Origin: Acanthochromis polyacanthus
Lineage: Eukaryota > Chordata > Actinopteri > Pomacentridae
Assembly (NCBI RefSeq): GCF_021347895.1
Contig: NC_067132.1
Span: 25,823,757-25,887,756 of the forward strand
DNA: 64,000 bases
Reading direction: 5' to 3'
The notes under the pieces are model-generated. The model searched no databases and had not been told where the DNA came from. It saw nothing but the letters and a program-made list of their open reading frames with translations. Position numbers and translations under genes: made by a program. Each line of letters starts with the position of its first letter. The stretch's first letter is position 1. Below are positions 1 through 10,500 of this stretch, piece after piece.

Positions 1-125
1 AATAAAATTCAGTAATTTATCTCCTGGCTTGTTATAAATAAACTCAATTTTCTGCAGCAATCGGAGGAGTTTCAGTGTTTTTGTTTCCGGCAAATCAGTT
101 GAAACACTGACTGACTATACCGGGC

Positions 126-687
126 TTTGCAAAAGTTCTGTTACACGGTTTCATGATCTTTAGAGACGTTTACATGTCGGAGTGAAAAATTCCATGAAAT
201 AAACTGAAAGTTCTACCTTATAGGCAGGTGTCCTTAATACAAATTTGTTCTCTGGTGAAGTTGTATCAAGATGGAAGTCAAAAGAGTTGAGATATCTGCT
301 CTCCTTCATGCTGGCCACAACAAGTGTGACAGAGCCAAGCAGCTGAACATCAGCCGGATGACCGTCCACAGAGTCGCGGAGAGGCTCAAGAATGGTGAAG
401 ATCTTTCAGTGATCTATCAAGAATGGTGAAGACCTGAAAGATCTTCACCATTCTTTAGCCTCTCCGCAACTCTGTGGACGGTCATCCGGCTGATGTTCAG
501 CACAAAGGAGAGCAGATATCTCAACTCTTTTCACTTCCATCTTGACACAACTTCACCGGAGAAAAAAATTGTATTAAGGACACCTGCCTATAAGGTAGAA
601 CTTTCAGTTTATTTAATGGAATTTTTCACTCCGACATGTAAACGTCTCTAAAGATCATGAAACCGAGTGTAACAGAACTTTTGCAAA
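126..687. mobile_element. Fold-back element with Tc1/mariner-like transposase fragment in both arms
   Basis: Two arms of about 250-290 bases are inverted copies meeting near 412-440. The outer ends read TTTGCAAAAGTTCTG. On the plus strand, 271-412 encodes an open frame containing LNISRMTVHRVAERLKNGED, like the N-terminal helix-turn-helix of Tc1/mariner transposases. The right arm has the same sequence reversed with about 34 internal bases missing. No full transposase is present and no TA duplication was confirmed. Confidence 0.8.
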
Positions 688-702
688 TTAAGTTTTCATC
701 CC

Positions 703-708
703 TTTATT
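703..708 (-). terminator. tfrc: tfrc polyadenylation signal AATAAA
   Basis: AATAAA on the minus strand, in the context AGAAATAAAGGG. It is the first canonical signal after the IREs. Cleavage would be expected about 15-25 bases on, at the edge of the fold-back repeat. Confidence 0.65.
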
Positions 709-859
709 TCTGCCTTTTGATGTCAAAGTTTCAATACAGCCCCACACAAAAGGAAGAAATAAAGGCCAGGAGGTCACAAATCTAACTTTATCTGAGGCTC
801 CATTTTGTCAGCAACAGTTGAGGAGTCTTTCCGTAGCAGATGCTGCCGCCGTAGGTTTC

Positions 860-874
860 GACGGTATAACCGTC
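860..874 (-). promoter_or_regulatory. Triloop hairpin beside the IREs (possible Roquin/Regnase-1 site)
   Basis: Minus strand GACGGT-TAT-ACCGTC: a perfect 6-bp stem with a pyrimidine-purine-pyrimidine triloop, four bases 3' of the second IRE. Roquin and Regnase-1 recognise such triloop hairpins, and mammalian TFRC mRNA is a reported Regnase-1 target. Function here is inferred from shape and location. Confidence 0.6.
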
Positions 875-878
875 ATAA

Positions 879-903
879 TTATGGAAGGCACTGCTTCCGA
901 TAA
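879..903 (-). promoter_or_regulatory. Iron-responsive element (3' of two in the 3' UTR)
   Basis: On the minus strand: TTAT, bulged C, GGAAG, loop CAGTGC, CTTCC, ATAA. All pairs are perfect and the sequence closely resembles a mammalian TFRC IRE. It lies 26 bases 3' of the first element. Confidence 0.96.
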
Positions 904-929
904 CGTCGTATAAAAAGACAAACTATAAC

Positions 930-956
930 TTTATAGTGGGCACTGCCACTGATAAA
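930..956 (-). promoter_or_regulatory. Iron-responsive element (5' of two in the 3' UTR)
   Basis: On the minus strand: TTTAT, bulged C, AGTGG, loop CAGTGC, CCACT, ATAAA. This has the canonical bulged C five pairs below a CAGUGN loop, with perfect upper and lower stems. In known TFRC mRNAs such elements bind IRP1/IRP2 when iron is low and protect the mRNA from decay. Confidence 0.95.
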
Positions 957-1334
957 AAAAACTGAAGTATAAATAAGGTTTCTCAGTGCTTCGATGGCAG
1001 CGGGTCGCAGCAGCAAAGGCTTCGCCTGCTTCGAGGTGTAGCAGTAGGAGAAGAAAAGGCGGATTTGTCGGTAGCGTTTTAAACCTTCAAGTATTTGACG
1101 CTTTTGTTTCACAGTTATTAATGTTAAATTTCAATACTTTATCTCCTCCTTGATCTTTAAGAGCAGCAGCGTTCCCCCCTGACAGCTGAATGTATTTAAA
1201 GGATGGGACCTCTGACTGACAGCTTGTGCTTAAGTGCTGATGTTGGAGCTCTACACTTTACCTCAGATTCATTTTCAAACACTCACACTCTCACACACAC
1301 ACCATCGCACCACTCCCACGCTCACATCGCTGCT

Positions 1335-1547
1335 TTAGATTTGGTTGTCCAGGTCCCAGATGTTTCCCACCATGGCGTTGGCACATCCCTGCAGGTTCCA
1401 GGTGGCCAAGGCCAGCTGGGTGTGGAGCTCCGTCACGTTGGCGGTCTCGGCGATGGACGCCAAAGTGTGGGGACCTCGGCCGAACAGGAGGTGACGGAAG
1501 GGAGTCTTAACGGGCGACACGTATGGAGAGAGGAGGGTGTGCTCAAT
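1335..1547 (-). CDS. tfrc: tfrc exon 19 (last coding exon, residues 693-762)
   Basis: The acceptor is tttcag before ATT at 1547. It encodes the C-terminal end of the helical dimerisation domain, including LLSPYVSP and [11 protein letters not shown], both close to mammalian TfR1. It ends LDNQI and TAA at 1337-1335. It starts in phase 0 after the AGG of exon 18. Confidence 0.95.
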   Translation of the reverse strand: MEHTLLSPYVSPVKTPFRHLLFGRGPHTLASIAETANVTELHTQLALATWNLQGCANAMVGNIWDLDNQI

Positions 1548-4500
1548 CTGAAATACAAAGACAAAAACATGTTTTAAGCCTCGCGTCGTCCTGCGGGTCA
1601 AAATCGACCCGTTTTAAAGTTTGAAAATGTGGGGAAAAATATATATTTTCACAGTGAAACTTCTGATGTCCACATTTTTCCACATTTTAGGGAAATCTTT
1701 GAACATTTTTTGGTGGAGAAAAAAAATGTTAAAAATGTTTCTTAAGAACATTCACAAAAAAATCAACCAAAATCCAGCGAATTTCGCTGGATTTTGGTTG
1801 ATTTTTTTGTGAATGTTTTTAAGAAAATATTCAAAGTTTTACTGATATATATATGTAATCATTTTAGATATTTTTAGGATTTTTGGGGAAGATTTTTACT
1901 AATTTTTTGAAAATATTTACAAGACTTTTCTTGCCAAATTTTGGGGATTTTTTTTTTGCTGAATTTGTGGCGTTTTTTTCAGACAAGGAAGCAATATTTT
2001 TTGGTGCCCGTAAATGAGGACATCAGGAGGGTTAAACACCGCCACAGGGATGCGCTGCTATAAAACCTGATTTTAAGAGGTGAACGTAATGAAGCAAAGC
2101 TGAAAACTCGTGTGACTGCACAGCACAGGTGCAGCAGTATGTTTGTTACCCTCATGATCCTGCTGTTGAGGATCCGACAGGCCTCGTCGTCGCTTAAGTC
2201 AGTGTTCTTAATGGCGTTTGCGATGCTGTCGGCAGCTCGCACGAAGGACCCTCGTGCGCTGAACAGCCATGTGGCACTCACATCCTTCTACAAAACAAAA
2301 GACAGAAAAACCATCAAAATAAACACATTTCTAATTCATGTACTGAATTCATAAATGAACCAAACCAAAGCAGGAAAGTCAGGAGAAAGAACCGGACCTG
2401 GGAGAGCTGTTTAACCTGGTTGCTGACTCCCTTTACAGTCTTGGTGAGGAGCCTCTTGTAGGAGCTCACGTCCAGACTCAGCAGGTGGTCGTGGACCAGC
2501 CGCAGAGCCATCTGCCCGGCAAACTGCGCCGCCGCCGCCACCATCTCACCGGAGCGGTGGTTGGTTTGGTAGCTGAAGTTGTCCCGGTTGTCCAGGTTGG
2601 TGCCGTAGTACATGTACAATTCAGACTGTAAAGCACCAAAACACGTGAAGATATTTCAGTGGACAGATCTGCACAACAACAAGCACCAAAGAAACAAAAG
2701 CAACAGATGCCATCATTATTATGGTCTGTCAAATGTGAGGTTATTTTGGATTTTAAGTTCTGATTGTTACATTAAGTTGGCCAAAAATTATAATTAAACA
2801 TTATTACTTTTATTTGATTATTTTTAATTTTACATTTTTAATAAATATTTTTATTATTTGCTATTATTATTATTATTATATTGGCTTTTACTTGAATTAC
2901 CTTTCAGTGTTTTTATTCTTTTTACAGCTCCCAATTTATAATTATCACTATTATTATCTTTATTATTATTTTATTTTATCTATCTTTTATTCTGTTTTTT
3001 ATATGACATATTTAATTGAATTTATTTACTTATTTATCTGTTTATTTTACTGATCCACTTATGGATTTATTTTATGGTATTCATTTATTTTACACTTTAA
3101 ACTAACCTCCAGTGTTTACCCATTTCAAACCTTTAAGATGGTGTTTCCTCAGTACGTACTGGGTATAACAATGTCCCTGACTTATTTTTGTCTTTTATTT
3201 ATGTTGCTTTTAACATTACAGTGTATGGATTGTGTGGTGGGTGGATTTGGGACTCAATTTCTTTCATTTTATTTTAATTATTTGTCTGTTTGTAAAGCAC
3301 TTTGTGCTACAAATGATGGATGAAAAGTGCTATATAAATAAAGATTATTATTATTATTATTATATGTCTGTTTTTTTCTTTTCTTTTTTTAATTTCTTGA
3401 CTAATCAAGATGCCTGGTCGAAGCTTTAAAATCTAAAGTTACTGTTATAACACCATTATCTTTCTAATAAGCAGAGTTCACAGATGGTAAAAGATGCTGA
3501 TCAGGGTTCACAACATGCTGCCTTTTCACAATAAAATGCGCTTGTATAAAACATGCATTATGTAGAATTACAGCGGGACATAGTACTCGGCAAAAGCTGC
3601 ATTGGTGAACTCAAATTTTCTTTTGAAATTTTTTTCGTTGGAACTTTAGCTAAAAATTATTATTATTAATTTGGATTATGTTTTTCTATTTTTGGTTTTA
3701 ATTAAGGTTATTTTAATACATTGTTATTATTATCCAAGCTTTAAAATTTAATGTTACTGCTGCAGGAACATTATCTTTATAATAACTGGTCCTAAAAACT
3801 ACAAACTAATTCATTTACTTTACTGGATAGGCGTTGGCATACATATTATATAAAATAGTTGATTTTTTTAAAAAAATGTTCCAACAACTGTCATCTTGAG
3901 CTGAATGTTTCTGCACACAGAAGGCTTGTGTGCATGTTAACATATTCCTTGTGGGTACATTTATAGAATATGGGAAATAATCAAGGGATTCCCTTTAGCT
4001 TCTGTCAGTGTCACCATAAAAAACACATGAGTACATCTACAAAACATCTTTATCAACAGGAACAGAAGGTAACACTAAAATAAGTAATTTTGGGCACGAT
4101 AAATGTCCATAAACGAAGCTGCTTTAAGTATATTCAGGTATATAGCTGAGAAAAGATGCTTTCTGTATGACTTTCACAAAACTTCAACAAAGTTGCAGAT
4201 TAATTTTTAATAGTTTGCATGAAGACTCACGTTGGAAGAGATGAAGTGGAAGGAAACGGAGGGAATTCCGGCAAAAGCCAGGAATGGATACGCAGGGTCG
4301 TCCATCATCATCGGCCTCATTCTGCACGCAGGAAAAATGTGACATTAGAGCAAACTGTAATTAGCAACAAAAGCTCACAAAGACCTTCCTACGGGAAAAA
4401 AGATGACTAGAAGGCAAATCTCAGTAATTATTGGTAGCAGCTGAAATGCATATAGTACTATAGTATTTTTTCTGTACTATAGTACAGAAAAAAACTAAAG

Positions 4501-7500
4501 CCGACAATAAATGGTTTCTTTGATATAAAAAACAAAGTTCTTAAAAATCCTTATTTTGCAAGTTTGAGATCATTTTATGACAGCAAAGTTCTTGTTAGGA
4601 ACTTTGTATCTGGATGTTTAACTTTTAGAACTTTCTCAATGTAAAGTAGCAGCACTGAAACTTCTTTTTCGTATCTTTAGATTTACTGTTAGTTACTGCA
4701 AAGGCTACTAAACATAAAAAAGAAAAGCTTCAAAAAATTACTGAAACACTGGTGTTCTCTGCCAGACATATTTTAAGACTTGTAACTATACAGTGCAAAA
4801 CATTTGGAAGATGTTCTGTCTGATACAGTTTTAAGGTTTGATTTCCTGTTGAAAAGATCGTCTTTCTCTCTCTAAAAAGCTGTAGGAATCTATAATTTTG
4901 CCATTATTTTCTCCTTTCTGTTTGACAGAAGAGGTCTCCCACACTTTTCTGAGTTTCATACTGGACCATCATTAGCTTCATTTATACATACTTATCTTGG
5001 TTGTAAATAATGGTTTCCTACTTACACTTTGGTCTCCCATGGGTCATTTCCGGTCATATTGTACATCATCACTCTAGAATTCACAGGATTCTTCACCTGT
5101 AAATACGAGGCAAATTACAGTCAGTACGAACTCAGCTGGTCTGTACAAGAACTGGATCATTATGAAGTGTTTTTTTTACCTCCTTCATCGTCCTCTCAAG
5201 GAGGCTGTAGAGCAGTGGACTCGCTGAGGCTATGAAACTCCCACGACCTTGTGAAAAAAGTAAACACATTCAATCACAGAACCGTTTCAGTCAATTAGTT
5301 GTATATTTGTGCGTGTGAACTGAACATACCCATGACCACTCCATCCAGGCTTATGTAGGTAAAAACATTTTTGTCAATAGAGGACATGTGGGCCTAAAAA
5401 CAAAATCAAACCACATTAGAGCACATTTGTGACACAGTTGGCATTTTCTTTTCAAAATAATATTTTGCAGAATCTTACCTCCAGCCACTCAGTCGCGCCA
5501 ACACTTCCATATTCTCCGGCACTCCAGCTAGCAAACACGATGCTTCTCCTCGGCCTGAACCCATCTAAAGGAAGACACACACACAATTAACACCATGGTA
5601 CTAAGAGCCACTCGCTTGCTACTAACCGAGAAAATTAGGATCTTCTGATGAAGCATTTTTTTATCGACCCAAGTCCTTTAATATCTGGTATCTCTGAATC
5701 ACGAGTTAGTCATGGAGTTCCACAAGGTTCGTTGCTAGAGCCGGTATTTTTTACCTTATACATGCTTCAATTAGGCACTATTTTTTGAAAACACTGCATA
5801 TATTTCATCAAACGCTACGGAGATGGCACCTTGCTATGCTTAACCAAAAAATAAAATAGACCCTTAATTGTCATTGCATATAAAAATACAATAAAACCAT
5901 GTTTGGCAGCTTTTTGTTAACACCATGCAAAGTCCAAGCAGCATAAGATACAGAAATAGTTAAACAGAAATAATATAAAATACTAAATAACTTAAAGGTG
6001 CAACTGTACAGCGGAGCAGCATGATATTAAGGCGTCTCAGTGCATTGTGGCATAAAGAATGTTTGCACTGGAACTATGAAGCCAGACGAAACAAACCAGT
6101 CAATCTTCAAGTGCGTCTTAAACACGTGACGCTAATAGTTAAAGGTATATATTTAGGGCTGGCTTAGTCATCCTGAACCATCTTTTAGCTAAGCTGCTTT
6201 AGACTCAGGCTGCTGGGGCGACTTCCCATAATGCACTAAGCCGTACATCTCCATACCTTTACATACCACTACTGAAGGTCATCTCTATCTTGTCGTTTAT
6301 GTTTTGGCTTATCTGCCTCTGTAGTTTTATATTTTAGATATACATTCACTGGCCCTACCGACCTGCTGCTGATATCTCTTACCTTCCTCGATCATCTTGT
6401 GGACAGCCCTGGCCAGCTCCATCAGTATGGAGGTGCCCACAGTAGCTTTAGCGTAACCTTCACCCCAGGCGTCCCTCTGAGCTCCCAGTACAATGTAGCG
6501 ATCTGCAGTTTCATGCACAAACATTTCTTAACACCACGTGTTACAGATGATGAAAAAAACATCCCATTGTAAGAAAAAAAGTTACCATCCTACCAGGATC
6601 GATGAATCCTTTGATCACTCCGAACACATTATGGATCTCCCTGTCGACCAGCATGTTGTTCACCTCAACGGTGATGTCCTCGATGCCTCCCAGGTTGTAA
6701 GACACATCGAGTTTGCCTTTAAAACCGCTGCTTGCGTCTGGCGCAGGACCCCCGATTTTCCTAAAGGAGGACAGATCTAGAATTTGACCTTTCCTTTTTA
6801 AAACTGATGCAGAAACTGAAAACAAACGAAGGTAATAAATAATATCCCAAAGTTATATGTAAAGATTTGAATCTCTGGTAGAAAAACGTGGCAATAATGA
6901 ACCAGATTATACGGCGCAGCAAATACCAGCCTAGCTTTGGTTCTGTGCATTTCCAGCAAATTCTGTGATTTATGCTAGCTGCAAAGAGAAATACAAACTC
7001 TCTTTAGATATTACTCGTGCATCCCAACCACAGCAACACTGTGGGTAAAGCTTTTGGTGACATTTTAATATTTATCTGTAAAAGGCTGTTTTTGTGTGCT
7101 GGTGGTCTTACTTTAGAAGCGCTGCGGCATTGTTGGCGGTGATGGTCTGGGCGGGAATTTTGGGAAGGCCGGATGACTGAGTTGGAGGGAATTGGGTATG
7201 ATTGAAAGAGGGGAATCCAGGGGTGTAAGGATCACCTGAGCCCAGATGTACCTGAAGGGGACATGAAAACAGAAACAAAAAAATTAAATATAAAAGAAGT
7301 GGATACAAAACAAGAGCTCACTGGCTGCTCGGTTTACTTCCATACTTACATGTCCATAGAGCACGGTGTCGGCCACATAACTGTAGTCTTGAGGGTCGGG
7401 GTAGATTAGAACAGCAGCAACCCCCTTCTTTGCAGCATTAGCCACCTGAAGAAACATCAAAACCCAAAAACAAGTTTCAAGCTTTTGAAACTAAACCTGG

Positions 7501-10500
7501 ATCTGCTCCTGCTCCTACTGCATGCTCAGCCCTTTTGTTCAGAAAGACACATTAATAACGTGCAGTTTGTTTTCTTTATTTAAATTAAAACGCCAATATC
7601 AACTGACAGAAACACCATTTGCTCATTCAAGCGCCTGGTACGTGCACCGAATGTTGATCCGTCATCTGTTGTTCTGAGCAAATTCGGAATTTGTTGTTAC
7701 CCTGCCACCTCACTGCAAAACAACTGAACACTTCCCCTGCATGCCTGGCTACATTCTTCCTGTCAGGGTAATGATTTACGGTCCTCCACGCTTACTTTGC
7801 ACCTTGTGTCATAACTGTTGTGGAATTTCAGTGATGTTGAGAGAGTATGAGGAGCAGAGACACTCTAGAGACTCAGTTTGAGAATAAGGTTTACTGATAT
7901 CAGGAGAAATGATACAACAAAGCAGCACATTCCAGTGAGCACTGCCAGCATCATTTCTCAGGATTCTCTTCGATCTTTGGGGATATATTGGATTGCGAGG
8001 AATGTCATATTTAGACTACAGTCTAGCATGGGGACAACTTATCTGATCAGGCAAGTCAAAGTAGACAATACCTAACCATGACCATGTATTGTCTTCTGCA
8101 GTATCTGTCTTTCTCAGGGCCATATTAGAGGAAGAGAAGGCCTGAACAGTTTGGGAGAAGTAAAGAGATACAAGGTTCAAAGGTGACAACCTGTAGGATA
8201 ATTTCAGGTGATCTACAAGATCCACAGGATGATTTAACCCTCGTATTGTCCTGTGTGTCAAAACTGACCTGTTTTAAAGTTTGAAAATGTGGGAAAAAAT
8301 ATATATTATCACAGTGAAACTTTTGATGTCCACATTGTCAACATTTTTGGGAAATCTTTGAACATTTTTCGGTGGAAAAAAGAAATGTTAAAAATTTGTC
8401 TTAAGAACATTCACAAAAGAAAGAAAATCAACCAAAATCCAGCAAAATTCACTGGATTTTGGTTGATTTTTTTATGAATGTTCTTGGAGAAAATATTAGA
8501 AGCTTTACTGATATATATGCAATCACTTAAGATATTTTTAGGATTTTTTTGGAAGATTTTTACTCATTTTTTGAAAATATTTTCTCGCCAAATTTGGGGT
8601 ATTTTTTTTTTTAAATAAAACGTTTGAGGGAAACTTTTAAGAAATTATTGGAATTTTCTTCCTGAAAGTTTTGCAAATTTTTAGAAATTTGTGGAATTTT
8701 TTTTGCTGAATTTTTGTATTTTTTTCAGACGAGGAAACAGTATTTTTTGGTGCCTGTAAATGAGGACAACAGGAGGGTTAAGGTGACTGCAGTTGATTCT
8801 GAGACGTCTTCAGCTCACGGCTGCAAGGAAATGCCTTAGTGAGAGGAAAGAGAGTCATTTTTCCTTCACTATAACAGCGTGACACATACCTGCTCTGCAA
8901 AGCTGATCTTTCCAGCACGTAGTAGCAGGACAGAGCTGTTCAGCTCTATGTTCTTCTTCACAACCTCCAGATCCTCTGGACGGCCGTAGTTTCCGTACAC
9001 CAGCTTGCCCTGTGAACACAAACATGAGCAGGAGCCACGATGTTAAACCAATCCTTCAAGAAAAAGGAGGTAATGGCTCTTAAAGTCTGGAGCCGTCTCC
9101 ACAAAGTACCTCATCTTACCACTAGGAGTCACCATAAACAGCGAGTATTCCTAATTAAAGGCACCTTTATATGACTGAATGATTCTACTGCATGAAACAT
9201 TTGGTTAGACTGAAGGAATTACAGATTAAAGTATGCTGATCCTAACATCCAAGATCAGTTTCTGAATAAAGCTGTGCAGTTCCAATGACATAACCTGTAA
9301 ATTCATTAGTTTATTTCTAATTTTATCAGCGATTTTTCAAACAGTAACATTAATTTCATTGTAATAATCAAAAAGCTAAAGTGATTTCGATCTTTCATTT
9401 CAGGACAGAGTCAGTCCTAAATGCACTTCTCGAGTATTTTGCTTAAATTTACGACGTTCTGGAGCTCTAATCTGCAGCCATAAATGTGAAATGTAGAATA
9501 TATACCAATATTACCTCACACAACTTCAGTTTTTAACCAGCAGTCCTTTCTTGCCCTATTTCTAGTGAACTGATTTTGATTTCTAACGACGTTTGTCTTG
9601 GTTGAAGGAGGCGACATGCAATCAGAATCAACTGACGCACCGAACGCCCCTTTTATAGGAGCATATAGAAGCTTATAGGCTTTTATCAAGCCAGGAAGCA
9701 AAAGGAAAGTCTGGCTATGTCAAAGTTGCCGCATGCAACACCCCTCTAGTCTCATAAAATCCTGTAAATGTATATAGAAGAAAGCATGAGAGCATAGGCC
9801 CCTCATCAGCATCACTTTGATGCTTTAAAAATGCACCTCTGTGCATGTTTTTCTATTTTATAGTCACAGAATGTTTATTTCTAACTTTAGTCACATGTAC
9901 GATTTTTTCATGACCTTCATCAAAAAAAATACAGAGATTGAAAAGGTACAGATAACATGATTCTAGTTTCATGTCATGTTCTGCTTATTGTATCTGCATC
10001 ATAAACTTCTGACACGGTCGGAATTTTGTCGTGAAATCATCCGTTAGTGAACGTTTCTCAGCGTGATCGATGACGGCCAAATGTTTCACCACATTTCTGA
10101 CTTGAATGTCGTCTTACACCTCAAACAACCCAAAAGAGACTCAACTGAGCCAAGACAAACCTTTACCATTTACTGATTTCAAGTGTCTGGTACCATTTAC
10201 ACCAAAATCAGCTTAACCTATATCCATTTATTGTAGTTAATGTGCTAATACTCACACTCTGTAGAAAGCTCTGAAGAAAGCCGTTTCTGTCATACAGTCA
10301 AAATATTTCAGCTTCATCACAGCATCAAACTGTATTTTTCCAATAAGAACAGAAAATCTCTGCAGTTACTGAAGCATTAACAGGTAAACGTGTAAGAAAC
10401 AGTGACAACATGTCATTATTGCTATTTAAGTTTCCCTAATCACTGATATGATACAAAATCTGCCACACTTTACAGACTGTCAGCAGGTGTTTGCTGCCTG

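Larger units (their letters stand above)
685..1334 (-). other. tfrc: tfrc 3' untranslated region
   Basis: About 650 bases from the stop codon to the predicted cleavage zone below the AATAAA at 708-703. It contains two iron-responsive elements and at least one triloop hairpin, described separately. A CA-rich stretch lies near 1280-1325. Confidence 0.75.

Noticed and set aside
104..109. Third CAGTGN loop on the minus strand as an extra IRE
   Set aside because: The flanking five bases (TCAGT and TTCAA) do not pair and no bulged C is in place, and it lies beyond the predicted tfrc poly(A) site.
983..990. CAGTGC in the 3' UTR region
   Set aside because: It is on the plus strand, antisense to the tfrc mRNA, so it cannot be an IRE of that transcript.
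1203..1577. 124-codon plus-strand open frame
   Set aside because: It is antisense to the last tfrc exon; its peptide shows no domain and the minus frame is clearly the coding one.
4440..4500. AT-rich palindromic TACTATAGTA repeats
   Set aside because: A short simple-sequence hairpin in an intron, common by chance in AT-rich DNA, with no further support.
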